From assembly GCA_017646745.1 (NCBI GenBank), contig JAGCLY010000069.1, positions 1 to 52,477 of the forward strand: a DNA stretch of 52,477 nucleotides, written 5' to 3'. The notes beneath the pieces were generated by a model. It did no database searches, had not been told where the DNA came from, and saw only the letters and a list, made by a program, of their open reading frames with translations. Shown here one piece after another: positions 34,470 through 43,580 of the stretch. Each line of letters begins with the position of its first letter. Position 1 is the first letter of the stretch. The translations under genes and the position numbers were made by a program. This DNA comes from Clostridia bacterium. GTDB lineage: Bacteria; Bacillota; Clostridia; Oscillospirales; CAG-272.

Positions 34470-36297
34470 AGCAGTACACCATCCAATCCGCAGTAAATAC
34501 TATTGCCAGAAGAACGAACATCAGCATGATAGGATCGTAACGTCCCTCGGTCTTTTCAAAGGTTTGCTCACCGCTTATAGAGAAGCTGATACCGTTAGAA
34601 TTAATATCGCTTTCAGCGGGAGATGCGGCAGAATAAACCTTATATGCCTTCTCACCGTCGGTGGCAACAACGTTGACGGTATATGTTCCAACCTTATCAA
34701 GCGTCATGCTGCCTACGTCGGTAGAGGTGTCAAGATAATTCTCCTCTCCGTCGGGAGAAGTTACCTTAACGCTCTCAATATTTGCAGTAATATTAACATT
34801 CAGCTCCTCACCGCAGACGTGATTAGACTTCTCTACGAGATCGGGGCAGGAATATTCAAGAAGATTTGAAATAAGGATAACAAAGTCCTCTAAAACAGCG
34901 AAATGGGCATCGTGAATGTCAAATCCGAAAACCACCTCTCTGTTGCCAAGCGCATTAATGCCAGCAAAGATCAAAGGATTGGAATCGTATGAAAACAGCG
35001 TGGTAAACTGAGTATACATACCGCTGTATTTAACGTATTTTTTGATTACTATGCCCTTGCCGTCCACGCTGGAAAGAAGCGCTCTGGCACGGGTAGCCGT
35101 AGAATTGGATTTAACGATCTCGCCGGGCTCGTCAAGTCCGATAACACCTCTGATACCAAAGCCACAATCAGCAACGCTCTCGGTAGAGTTGATTAGCCAC
35201 ACCGCCGCATCGGGCAGCTGCTCGGGAGTATAGGAATGGAATACGTAAAGACCGTATCCCTCCTGACCCGAATATTCATCGGGGGTAACCACGTCAACCA
35301 CCGAGTCGGTGATCGCATCAAATGCTGCCTCAAAGAAGAATGGTGTTTCGCTGACAATAAGGATGCTGTAGGAGGCCTCGCTGTTAAGGTTGTAGCTGAC
35401 AGCCTCGTTATCCATGTCGAGATCATCCTTATTTTTTATAACGAGCTTAATCGAGGAGTAGCTTGTAGCGTTACAGGAGAGCTCTATAGGCATACCTTCG
35501 CCGGCAGCTACGGAAACCGTCTTAGAGTCGGCTACCGTATCTCCGCCGTTTACGTACAGCTCTACCTCAAGGGTAGCATCAGATGAGTAGGAAATAACAT
35601 TTCCTCTTGCATAAAGAGTTTCTCCAACAAGCTCACCGGCAACCTCGCTTATAGCGTAATTTGTAGATTTTTGTGAACTAACATTTACAATTTCTACATT
35701 TTCAGCATTCTCAAAGCTCTTGTCGGTAACGAGGTAAATTATCGATGACGTGTTTTTATCAAAGTAATCCTGTGCCGTTGCAAGGGCGCTGGAATAGTCT
35801 GCCGGTCCGTCGGTACACTCAAGATCTGCAAGCATATCCTTGGCCATGGTCTTGTCGGACAAGCGTTCAAAAACCACCTCGGATCCGTCTCCGAGAACCG
35901 AAACGAGAGTATAGGTGCTGCCAAGACGAGCCTTGTTTATTTTATTTTTAACATCATCCTTCGCCTTCTCAAACCTTGTCTTAACTCCCTCCACGGTATT
36001 CATGCTGCCCGAGCAGTCAATAACAAACACATGCTCGCTGGCAGAATTGGGAAGAACGAATATAGGTCTTGCGATAGCAAGAGAAATGATTATAACCGTA
36101 ATTATCTGCAGAATAAGGCTGATAATACCGGTAAGTCCGCTCAGAGGATTTCTTCTCTTAAAGAACCTTTCACTAAGCGTCCAAAGATATGTGGAGGTAA
36201 CGGTCTGCTCGTTGTACTTATTTCTCAGTATGTAAATCAAAATAAGGATGGGCACGCCCACAAGTCCGATCAGGCCGAGGGGATACACAAAGCTCAT
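34447..36297 (-). CDS. BatA-type membrane protein with VWA domain
   Basis: 616 aa. The N-terminus (YPLGLIGLVGVPILILIYIL) and second helix at about 57-80 match the aerotolerance-regulator N-terminal domain of BatA-like proteins. A VWA domain follows with a MIDAS start VIDCSGSMNTVEG at about residue 91. The middle is an Ig-like or CARDB-like beta region, and a final helix (MLMFVLLAIVFTADWMVYC) anchors the C-terminus. It overlaps the DUF58 gene start by 4 nt (ATGA) and the next VWA gene by 23 nt. The membrane topology places the VWA and beta domains between two anchors. Confidence 0.88.
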   Translation of the reverse strand: MSFVYPLGLIGLVGVPILILIYILRNKYNEQTVTSTYLWTLSERFFKRRNPLSGLTGIISLILQIITVIIISLAIARPIFVLPNSASEHVFVIDCSGSMNTVEGVKTRFEKAKDDVKNKINKARLGSTYTLVSVLGDGSEVVFERLSDKTMAKDMLADLECTDGPADYSSALATAQDYFDKNTSSIIYLVTDKSFENAENVEIVNVSSQKSTNYAISEVAGELVGETLYARGNVISYSSDATLEVELYVNGGDTVADSKTVSVAAGEGMPIELSCNATSYSSIKLVIKNKDDLDMDNEAVSYNLNSEASYSILIVSETPFFFEAAFDAITDSVVDVVTPDEYSGQEGYGLYVFHSYTPEQLPDAAVWLINSTESVADCGFGIRGVIGLDEPGEIVKSNSTATRARALLSSVDGKGIVIKKYVKYSGMYTQFTTLFSYDSNPLIFAGINALGNREVVFGFDIHDAHFAVLEDFVILISNLLEYSCPDLVEKSNHVCGEELNVNITANIESVKVTSPDGEENYLDTSTDVGSMTLDKVGTYTVNVVATDGEKAYKVYSAASPAESDINSNGISFSISGEQTFEKTEGRYDPIMLMFVLLAIVFTADWMVYCYEKYQLR

Positions 36298-37178
36298 TTC
36301 ACTACCCCCATATCCATAAATTTATCGAAGAAGAGCTCGGGCAGCTCCACGTACGTGGGCGCAAGTATATATTGACCGCCACGGCTCTCGCAATAAAGCC
36401 TGATTCTGTCGGTCACGTATTTTAAAGCATCCTTATACGCACGTACAACGTCGTTGTCTATTCTCTTGCGGAAGAATTTTGCCTGATTTTCGGAGTCAAA
36501 GAGGTGCATTTTACCTCTGATCTGAGGATTCAGCTCCTCACGGGCAAGAATCTGTACGCAGAGAATATCTCTCTTCTGCTCTGCAAGGCGGTCGATTGCC
36601 GCCTCGTAATTTTCATCGGTCAAAAAGTCCGAGATTATAATTGAATAGCCGTCGCCCCTGCCTACAGGAGAAGGAACAATCGCCTCGCTGATTTTGGAAT
36701 CAGAATCAAACTCCAGGTCGTTGAGCCTGTTTATACAGTTAAGATAGGAGTCCTTACCTACCATACCCACAACGATATCCTCGAGGGCGCTGCCTCGTAT
36801 AGCATAAATAGACACCTTATCCATCTCACATACCGAAAGATATGCAAATGCGGCCGCAAGTCTTATAGCCGCGACAGCCTTGTCGTCGCTGCCGTGAGCC
36901 ATAGATCGGCTTACGTCTATGTATATTCTGGTGTGCATCTGCCTCTCGTCAAAATAGAGCTTCTGATACAGCTTATCAAATCTGGCATAGGCGTTCCAGT
37001 CTATCTTGGTCACGTCATCGCCTGGCATATAATCTCGGTAATCTGCAAATTCACAGGACGAGCCGAGATTTTTGCTTCGGCGATTGCCGCCGAACATTCC
37101 GGCCACGTTATTCTTGAGTAACGTCCCCAGCTGCTCAAGCTGACTGAGGAAGGACTCGTCGATTACCACTTTTTTCAT
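36294..37178 (-). CDS. DUF58 domain protein
   Basis: 294 aa. Contains the DUF58 signature CEFADYRDYMPGDDVTKIDW at about residues 43-62, followed by a VWA-like core IYIDVSRSMAHG. DUF58 proteins are soluble or membrane partners of MoxR ATPases and lie next to them in most genomes; their role is thought to be linking the ATPase to VWA proteins. No membrane helix here. The start codon abuts the MoxR stop, and the end overlaps the BatA-like gene by 4 nt. Confidence 0.92.
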   Translation of the reverse strand: MKKVVIDESFLSQLEQLGTLLKNNVAGMFGGNRRSKNLGSSCEFADYRDYMPGDDVTKIDWNAYARFDKLYQKLYFDERQMHTRIYIDVSRSMAHGSDDKAVAAIRLAAAFAYLSVCEMDKVSIYAIRGSALEDIVVGMVGKDSYLNCINRLNDLEFDSDSKISEAIVPSPVGRGDGYSIIISDFLTDENYEAAIDRLAEQKRDILCVQILAREELNPQIRGKMHLFDSENQAKFFRKRIDNDVVRAYKDALKYVTDRIRLYCESRGGQYILAPTYVELPELFFDKFMDMGVVK

Positions 37179-38183
37179 TTAAAATCCTTTTTTAGTTTCC
37201 TTTACGATTAATCCGATAACGTCATCTACAGTAAGCTTATCGTTGATTGCAGTATAGTTGATCTTGATTCTGTGTCTAAGAATGGGGCAAGCAAGCGCAT
37301 CGATATCCTCAAATGAAACGTTGTATCTGCCGTCCATCAGCGCGCGAACCTTTGCGCAGGTAACAAGACCCTGCGCCGCACGGGGAGATGCGCCGTACTT
37401 AAGATACTTCTTTGCAGAGGGAGCACAATCATCGGATGCGGGATGGGTGTTGGAAACAAGGTTAACTGCGTAATAAAGAACCTCGTCGCAGATCGGAACC
37501 TCGGATGCAAGCTCTCTCATAGCGAGAATCTCGCTGCCTCCAACAACCGCCTCTGCGGTCTCATCCATGGTCTTCTGGGTCATTCTTACAATGTTCATAA
37601 GCTCCTCGTTAGAGGGGTAATCAACTATAAGCTTGAACATAAATCTGTCCATCTGCGCCTCGGGAAGAGGATATGTACCGTCCTGCTCAATGGGGTTCTC
37701 GGTAGCAAGAACGAAGAAGGGCTCATTAAGAGGATAGGTCTGCTTACCTACGGTAACCTTGTGCTCCTGCATTACCTCCAGCATCGCAGACTGGGTCTTA
37801 GGCGTAGCACGGTTGATCTCGTCGGCAAGAACGAGGTTTGCAAAGATAGGACCGCGGTTGAACTTGGTTACAAGTCTGCCGTTTTCGTCCTTCTCTACTA
37901 TATTTGCACCTGTTACGTCGGAGGGCATAAGGTCGGGGGTAAACTGAATACGGGAGAAGGGCAAGGACAGCACTCTTCCAAGCGAACGAACAAGACGGGT
38001 CTTACCTACTCCGGGCACACCCTCAAGAAGCACGTTTCCGCCCGCAATAATAGCGGTGATAACGCCGTCGATAATATCTGCCTGACCTACAACGTCCTTG
38101 GCAAGTTCACGCTTGATCTCAGCGATCCTCTCGCTGAAAAGCTTTATTGATTCTGTGTTTATTCCATTAACTACTTCTGACAT
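37179..38183 (-). CDS. MoxR-family AAA+ ATPase
   Basis: 334 aa, standard length. Walker A GVPGVGKT at about 55-62, Walker B VLADEINRATPKTQSAMLE, sensor region VLATENPIEQDGTYPLPEAQ, and arginine-finger DRFMF. MoxR ATPases act as cytoplasmic chaperones that assemble or activate VWA-domain complexes. Second gene of the operon, with DUF58 directly following, two VWA membrane proteins and a lipoprotein after that. Confidence 0.95.
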   Translation of the reverse strand: MSEVVNGINTESIKLFSERIAEIKRELAKDVVGQADIIDGVITAIIAGGNVLLEGVPGVGKTRLVRSLGRVLSLPFSRIQFTPDLMPSDVTGANIVEKDENGRLVTKFNRGPIFANLVLADEINRATPKTQSAMLEVMQEHKVTVGKQTYPLNEPFFVLATENPIEQDGTYPLPEAQMDRFMFKLIVDYPSNEELMNIVRMTQKTMDETAEAVVGGSEILAMRELASEVPICDEVLYYAVNLVSNTHPASDDCAPSAKKYLKYGASPRAAQGLVTCAKVRALMDGRYNVSFEDIDALACPILRHRIKINYTAINDKLTVDDVIGLIVKETKKGF

Positions 38184-38194
38184 TTTTTATTCTC

Positions 38195-39721
38195 CTATTT
38201 CTCAATGCCGCTGTACAGCAGGCCAAAATATTTTTTAATAATTTCCTTTTGCTCCTCAGTATAGGAGCCGCCCTCAAGCTTTTCATACATTATTGCGTAG
38301 TATTTGTCAAGCAGAGCACCGTATGAAACGTACTCTCCCGTAAGGGGATCAAGCACCATATCGTCACTTCCGTATGTGGCGCCCTCGCCAACACCGCCGC
38401 TGCCCTCCTGGTTCGGATTTTCAGTATCCTGATGGCCTCCGCCGATTGACTCTCCGTTCTTCACAAAGTCGGGGCGCTCAAACTCCGGTAGCGGAACGAT
38501 GAACAGCGCCGAAAGACGAATCATAGCGTACTCGCCCACATTCGCATTTGTCTTGTTAAGCGATATTGCGTTATAAAGAGGAGTACCGTGCGCACCAAAG
38601 CAGGCCTTAAGCGCCTCCTCTGCCTCATCCTCATCAAGATCGTCTATTTTATTAAGCAATGCGTTGAGTCCGTGCGCTTCATCGTAATACAGACTGTTGA
38701 TCGCAGAGATAATCTCATCATCATTGTCCACACCGGATGATTTAAATGTAAACTCCAGCTTCAGTACAGTAGTGCTGATAACAAGCTTTACACGATCCTT
38801 TCCGATCAAGCTATCGGAGGAGTTAGAATCATTGCTCTTGGTTTTCGGAGCCTCCTCTGGATTTTCAGTGTCACCCCAAAGGATGTGGTAGTAATCTCCC
38901 CACTTTTCATCAAAATCCGCTCGGTCGGGAGTATCCTGGTTGCTTGTATCAAGCGTCTTAGCAAAGTTTCTAAAATATATATCCTCGGTTTCCCACAGGG
39001 CATTAAGCACCTCGGTGGCCGTAGAGGACAGATATGTAATATCACGAATAACACTCATGCTGCCATTCACAGCCTCCAGCATCTCGGGCTGAGTTGTTAT
39101 CTCACGCAAAGATGTAAGCAGTCGGCTGAGCTCGTCTACTATGGCGGTCTTAAATTCCTCCTCCATATCAGAGCCTGCAACATAGTTTATAAGGTTGCTT
39201 ATACCAGCCTCCTGAAAGGCCGAAAGCTCAAATGGCTCAACCTCCACGGGCGGGACATAGCCCCTCATATCCTTTACCAGGAAGCCGCCCGCCAGCACTC
39301 CTGTCGAAAGCAGTAGGGCAATTATGTATACCCAAAGCCTCTTGAATTTATATTTTCCGGTTGGAATTTTTGAAAGAGCAAGATCAGCATCCTGTCTTTG
39401 TATAGACAGCATATCGCCCTCGTCACCCTTGTAGGCAATCATGGTCTGCACCCTCTCCTGAAGATCGAAGGTGGCATCAAGCTCCTCTGCCAACGCCTTG
39501 TCCGAACGTCTGTCCAACAGGAATGCCAGCGCTCCGACCACGACCAATGCCCCAAGTCCTACGTAAAGCGAGCTTATCGGCTCGAAAGCTATAACAGTGA
39601 GCTTGGAGAGTATAAGCCATACTCCGCTCGCTACCAAGCCGCAAGATACGCCCAACATAACGGCCTTGATCGCACGGATCAGATTACGCCGCCTTTTGAA
39701 CTTTAAAAAATTTCCGCTCAT
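38195..39721 (-). CDS. Membrane protein, first gene of MoxR operon
   Basis: 508 aa; ATG at 39721 with AGAAAGGAACAACC upstream. Two close N-terminal helices (about 17-38 and 48-67) and a third at about 130-150 leave a large extracytoplasmic part. That part is helical and acidic, with a proline/glycine/asparagine linker near 440 (GGGHQDTENPNQEGSGG) and a Tyr-rich end. I do not recognise a named family; proteins of this size and topology are common as the first or last gene of MoxR clusters. Being first in the unit, 11 nt before moxR, it should be made in step with the ATPase. Confidence 0.75.
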   Translation of the reverse strand: MSGNFLKFKRRRNLIRAIKAVMLGVSCGLVASGVWLILSKLTVIAFEPISSLYVGLGALVVVGALAFLLDRRSDKALAEELDATFDLQERVQTMIAYKGDEGDMLSIQRQDADLALSKIPTGKYKFKRLWVYIIALLLSTGVLAGGFLVKDMRGYVPPVEVEPFELSAFQEAGISNLINYVAGSDMEEEFKTAIVDELSRLLTSLREITTQPEMLEAVNGSMSVIRDITYLSSTATEVLNALWETEDIYFRNFAKTLDTSNQDTPDRADFDEKWGDYYHILWGDTENPEEAPKTKSNDSNSSDSLIGKDRVKLVISTTVLKLEFTFKSSGVDNDDEIISAINSLYYDEAHGLNALLNKIDDLDEDEAEEALKACFGAHGTPLYNAISLNKTNANVGEYAMIRLSALFIVPLPEFERPDFVKNGESIGGGHQDTENPNQEGSGGVGEGATYGSDDMVLDPLTGEYVSYGALLDKYYAIMYEKLEGGSYTEEQKEIIKKYFGLLYSGIEK

Positions 39722-39752
39722 GGTTGTTCCTTTCTAAATACGCAATATTAGT

Positions 39753-39781
39753 ATTATATCACAATATATTTTGCGTGTCAA
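39753..39781 (-). promoter_or_regulatory. Consensus promoter of the MoxR operon
   Basis: Minus strand TTGACA, 17-nt spacer, TATAAT: a perfect match, about 32 nt before the first ATG. Strong constitutive expression is likely. Confidence 0.88.
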
Positions 39782-39850
39782 TAATTAATTTATTTTGGTT
39801 ATGATAAAATACACCTGTCAAAAAATCCCCAAATTTGTCAAAAATTGCTA

Positions 39851-39879
39851 TTGACAACAGCCCACTTTGATGCTACAAT
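39851..39879 (+). promoter_or_regulatory. Promoter of the Y-family polymerase operon
   Basis: TTGACA (39851-39856), 17-nt spacer, TACAAT (39874-39879). The LexA box starts 5 nt after the -10 box, over the likely transcription start. Confidence 0.85.
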
Positions 39880-39884
39880 AATAG

Positions 39885-39898
39885 CGAACTCTTGTTCG
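39885..39898 (+). promoter_or_regulatory. LexA (SOS) operator
   Basis: CGAACTCTTGTTCG, a perfect CGAAC-N4-GTTCG inverted repeat as bound by LexA/DinR in Bacillota. It covers the probable start of transcription, 20 nt before the polymerase ATG. Confidence 0.88.
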
Positions 39899-39917
39899 TA
39901 CAACCAAGGAGGATAGA

Positions 39918-41414
39918 ATGAAGGAACAGTATATTGCCATAGATCTAAAATCATTTTACGCCTCGGTAGAGTGTATTGAGCGAGGGCTTGATCCCCTGAC
40001 AACCAATCTGGTTGTGGCAGATGGTGCAAGGACGGAAAAAACTATATGTCTCGCTGTATCTCCCAGCCTGAAGAGCTACGGTGTGCCCGGACGGCCAAGA
40101 CTGTTTGAGGTGATAGCGAAGATAAAAGAGGTAAATTCATTGCGAAGATGGAGCGCCCCCGGTAGGCGGCTTATCAGCGCAACCTACGACAATCGCATAC
40201 TTTTAGAGGACCCTCGAATAGCGGTAGATTACATCGTAGCCCCGCCGAGAATGGCGCTATATATCGACTACAGCACCAGAATCTATCAGGTGTATCTCAA
40301 ATATTTCTCGCCCGACGATATTCACGTCTATTCTATCGACGAAGTGTTTATAGATGCTACACACTATCTGAAAAGCTATAAAAAAACGGCGAGAGAGCTT
40401 GCAGAAAACGTGGTTCGTGACGTGCTTAACACCACAGGCATAACCGCCACGGTGGGCATTGGTACAAATATGTATCTTGCAAAGGTAGCTATGGACATAG
40501 TTGCAAAGCGTATGAAGCCGGACGAGCATGGGGTAAGAATTGCCGAGCTGGACGAGATGAGCTACCGACGTATACTCTGGGAGCACCGACCGCTTACCGA
40601 CTTCTGGCGGGTGGGCCGAGGATACGCAAAAAAGCTGGAGGCACACGGCATATACACCATGGGTGACGTGGCGCTGACCTCGGTGCACAATGAATGGCTG
40701 CTATACAAGCTGTTCGGAATAAATGCCGAGCTGCTGATCGACCACGCATGGGGCTGGGAATGCTGTACAATCGCAGATATAAAGGCCTACCGTCCATCAT
40801 CAAAAAGTCTGTCATCCGGTCAGGTTTTGCACAGTCCATACACCGTGGAGAGCGCACGTATCATATTGCGTGAGATGTGCGACGGCCTGGTGCTCGATAT
40901 GGTTGATAAGGGTGTTGCTGCAAATCAAGCGGTGCTTACGGTCGGCTACGATATTGAGAGCCTTACCACACCGGGTATAGTGTATAATGGCGAGATCACC
41001 CATGATTTTTACGGTAGAAGTGTTCCAAAGCATGCCCACGGAAGTGTTAATTTTGAAAGGCATACCTCATCTACCGAGGAAATTACGAACGCCGTGCTTA
41101 CGCTGTACGACAAAATAATAAATCATGCCCTGCTTATCCGCAGGATAAACATAAGCGTAAACAATCTGGCCGGCGAGTCAAAGCGAAACGAGGAAAAGGG
41201 CGCAGTACAGCTTGATTTTTTCACAAATTATGAGGAAAAGCAAGCGAAAGATCAGAAAAGCGAGGAAAGCTACGCAAAAGAAAAACAAAAGCAAAAGGCG
41301 GTAATTGCCATACGAAAGAAATTCGGCGGAAATGCCATAATTCGGGGAATGAGCCTGGAGGAGGGCGCAACCGCCATAGATCGCAACAGCCAAATAGGCG
41401 GTCACAAGGCATAA
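39918..41414 (+). CDS. Y-family DNA polymerase (UmuC/UvrX/DinB-like)
   Basis: 498 aa; ATG after AAGGAGGATAGA. Error-prone translesion polymerase. Catalytic residues visible: Asp9 in YIAIDLKSFYASVEC and Asp141-Glu142 in YSIDEVFID; palm, thumb (TVGIGTNMYLAKVAMDI) and little-finger regions are complete. Near residue 434 QLDFF is a beta-clamp binding motif. The basic tail after it is typical of the UvrX/YqjW group rather than DinB proper. It is the first gene behind a LexA box, with a YolD-family partner 18 nt downstream, a known pairing in Bacillota and their mobile elements. Confidence 0.95.
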   Translation: MKEQYIAIDLKSFYASVECIERGLDPLTTNLVVADGARTEKTICLAVSPSLKSYGVPGRPRLFEVIAKIKEVNSLRRWSAPGRRLISATYDNRILLEDPRIAVDYIVAPPRMALYIDYSTRIYQVYLKYFSPDDIHVYSIDEVFIDATHYLKSYKKTARELAENVVRDVLNTTGITATVGIGTNMYLAKVAMDIVAKRMKPDEHGVRIAELDEMSYRRILWEHRPLTDFWRVGRGYAKKLEAHGIYTMGDVALTSVHNEWLLYKLFGINAELLIDHAWGWECCTIADIKAYRPSSKSLSSGQVLHSPYTVESARIILREMCDGLVLDMVDKGVAANQAVLTVGYDIESLTTPGIVYNGEITHDFYGRSVPKHAHGSVNFERHTSSTEEITNAVLTLYDKIINHALLIRRINISVNNLAGESKRNEEKGAVQLDFFTNYEEKQAKDQKSEESYAKEKQKQKAVIAIRKKFGGNAIIRGMSLEEGATAIDRNSQIGGHKA

Positions 41415-41432
41415 AAAGAGGGAGGAGATTTA

Positions 41433-41858
41433 ATGAACGAAAAATATGCGCAAATCATAAATTTGCCCCATCATACCTCCCTGTCAAGACCGAAAATGTC
41501 AAAATCCGACCGTGCGGCGCAGTTTGCCCCCTACTCTGCCCTATCAGGATACGAGGATGCTGTTGAAGAAACCGCAAGGCTGACCGACCGAAGGATCGAG
41601 CTTGACGAATATGAGGTAGAGCGTATTAACCAATCCTTGACCGACCTACTCTCATCTCCACCCGATACCAGAGCTGCAATAACCTATTTTCGCCCTGACC
41701 CCAAAAAAGGCGGCGGCGCATATGTCACCGTTGTTGATGAAATAGGCAAAATCAACGAGGCGGCAAGAGAAATAACTCTCATCAGCGGCACTACCATAAA
41801 AATAGATGATATCCTAAGTCTTGATGTGCTTGGAAAACAAGGTTTTAATATGTTTTGA
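41433..41858 (+). CDS. YolD-like family protein
   Basis: 141 aa; ATG preceded by AGGGAGGAGATTTA. The N-terminal INLPHHTSLSRPKMSKSDRA and AQFAPYSALSGYEDAVEETA are the YolD-like signature (Pfam PF08863). Members occur next to Y-family polymerases under SOS control and have been proposed to act like UmuD. Here it shares the LexA-controlled transcript with the polymerase. A 6-bp stem (TGACAA / TTGTCA) overlaps the stop codon and is followed by TTTATTTG, a weak terminator. Confidence 0.88.
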   Translation: MNEKYAQIINLPHHTSLSRPKMSKSDRAAQFAPYSALSGYEDAVEETARLTDRRIELDEYEVERINQSLTDLLSSPPDTRAAITYFRPDPKKGGGAYVTVVDEIGKINEAAREITLISGTTIKIDDILSLDVLGKQGFNMF

Positions 41859-42026
41859 CAATTATAGTTGTCATTTATTTGCATTTTCATTGTTTTTGAT
41901 CTTGTTTATGCCAAATAAATACAAATTGTTTTTCGACTCTAATCATGCATTTGCAAAACCTATTAAATCATTTTAACCGACAGAAATACATTTTCAGCAC
42001 AAAAATCAGTTTTTTTGAAAAAACAC

Positions 42027-42055
42027 TTGACAAATGCACAAAAGTTTAGTATAAT
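42027..42055 (+). promoter_or_regulatory. Promoter of tRNA-Trp
   Basis: TTGACA, 17-nt spacer, TATAAT, ending 12 nt before the tRNA. Confidence 0.88.
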
Positions 42056-42067
42056 GTATTGGTGCAT

Positions 42068-42143
42068 AGGGGTGTAGCTCAGTTGGTAGAGTACTGGTCT
42101 CCAAAACCATGGGTCGTGGGTTCGAGTCCTTCCGCCCCTGCCA
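42068..42143 (+). tRNA. tRNA-Trp (anticodon CCA)
   Basis: 76 nt with the CCA end encoded. Acceptor AGGGGTG pairs with CGCCCCT; anticodon loop CTCCAAA gives CCA; T loop GTTCGAG. A single-gene unit with its own promoter and terminator. Confidence 0.95.
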
Positions 42144-42180
42144 AAAAGACAGTTTCGAAAGAAACTGTCTTTTTCTTTTT
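42143..42180 (+). terminator. Terminator of tRNA-Trp
   Basis: 14-bp stem (AAAAAGACAGTTTC / GAAACTGTCTTTTT) with a GAAA loop, followed by CTTTTTTT. Confidence 0.9.
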
Positions 42181-42213
42181 TTGCACAGAATGTATGAGTT
42201 ATTTATTTTCTTA

Positions 42214-42242
42214 TTGAATTTCTATCAAACATATGATATAAT
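42214..42242 (+). promoter_or_regulatory. Promoter of the M48 protease operon
   Basis: TTGAAT, 17-nt spacer, TATAAT; leader of about 100 nt with GAAAGGAAGGAAG before the ATG. Confidence 0.75.
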
Positions 42243-42346
42243 GAAAAAAAACAAAAGACGCAAAAACCTTTTACAGAAGCGGCATTCAAATCGAATAAAA
42301 ATTCAACGAACCGTAAAATAGAAAGAAAGGAAGGAAGATAAATAAC

Positions 42347-43579
42347 ATGAAAGAAAAAATGCTTGTAATAATTCTGGCCTTGATCGGCGGATTTTTCCCG
42401 ATCCTATTAAATTTATTTAAGCGCAAATCCGCCAAGAATCCTATTCCCGAAAACGTCGGTGACGTCTACGACGATGAAACCTATACAAAATGGCGCAGCT
42501 ATCAGGCTGAGCATTCGAGACTTGATCTTTTATCCGGCATCGCATCTCTTGCCGTGGTTTTGGTTCTCCTGTTCACAAACGCATTTTCAGCCTTTGCATC
42601 ACTCTTTCCGGATAAGCTTGTGTGGCAGGTGCTGTCGGTAATTCTCCTTGATACCCTGGTAAGCACCGTTGTAGGTCTTTTCTTTGATTACTACTCTACA
42701 ATGGTTATCGAGCAGAAATACGGCTTCAACAAATCAACTATTAAAACATTTGTTGTGGATAAGATTCGTGGACTTATAGTTTCGCTGGCATTAAATCTCT
42801 TCCTCGGATTCCTTATAGCGCTCCTGCACTCCTGGCTTGAGGATTACATAATCATACTGCTTACAGTAGTGCTCTTCCTGTTCTCGCTGCTTATGTCCTT
42901 CCTCTATCCCGTGCTCAGCCGTATCGGCAACAAGTTTACCTCGCTTGAAGAGGGCGAGCTTCGCACCAATCTCATGAATCTGCTTACCAGCCACGGATAC
43001 AAGGTTGGTGACATCAAGGTTATGGACGCTTCTCGCCGTACGACAAAGCTTAATGCATATTTTTCCGGCTTTGGCAGCACAAAAACAATAGTTCTTTACG
43101 ATAATCTCGTAAACGCCATGACTCCCGATGAGATCTGCGCAGTTTTCGCCCACGAGCTTGGACACGGATTACACAAGGACGTGATGAAAATGCAGATTAT
43201 GAACATCGGCAACCTGCTGCTTATGGCAGTAGCTGTTTGGATCAGCGTACGCGAGGGTTCGCTTCACACCGCATTTGGATTCAGCGATGTCAACTACGGC
43301 TTCGCCTATATACTTACCGGCATATTTATCTCTCTAATACAGCCACTAACCTCTATGATAATCAACGCATACAGTCGCAAGGCCGAGTACCGTGCCGATA
43401 AGCAGGCGGTATCCGAGGGATACGGCGAGGCTATGATAGTCGCGCTTAAGAAGCTTGCAAGAGAGAACTTTGCCGAGCTCGCTCCCACACGTATAAGCGT
43501 TTTACTCGAATATAGTCATCCGCCGCTTTCGGATAGAATTGCTGCGGTTGAGCGTCAAATTTCCAACAAGGAGGGTTAA
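42347..43579 (+). CDS. M48-family membrane zinc protease (Ste24-like)
   Basis: 410 aa. Zinc motif HELGH at about 269-273 (VFAHELGHGLHKD) and a downstream zinc-ligand Glu in RKAEYRADKQAV. Five or more hydrophobic segments (about 5-22, 64-85, 95-115, 143-162, 167-190, 285-340) place it in the membrane with the N-terminal layout of Ste24/CAAX proteases. Bacterial members trim or destroy membrane proteins. First of three genes; the next ATG is one base after this stop. Confidence 0.92.
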   Translation: MKEKMLVIILALIGGFFPILLNLFKRKSAKNPIPENVGDVYDDETYTKWRSYQAEHSRLDLLSGIASLAVVLVLLFTNAFSAFASLFPDKLVWQVLSVILLDTLVSTVVGLFFDYYSTMVIEQKYGFNKSTIKTFVVDKIRGLIVSLALNLFLGFLIALLHSWLEDYIIILLTVVLFLFSLLMSFLYPVLSRIGNKFTSLEEGELRTNLMNLLTSHGYKVGDIKVMDASRRTTKLNAYFSGFGSTKTIVLYDNLVNAMTPDEICAVFAHELGHGLHKDVMKMQIMNIGNLLLMAVAVWISVREGSLHTAFGFSDVNYGFAYILTGIFISLIQPLTSMIINAYSRKAEYRADKQAVSEGYGEAMIVALKKLARENFAELAPTRISVLLEYSHPPLSDRIAAVERQISNKEG

Positions 43580-43580
43580 T

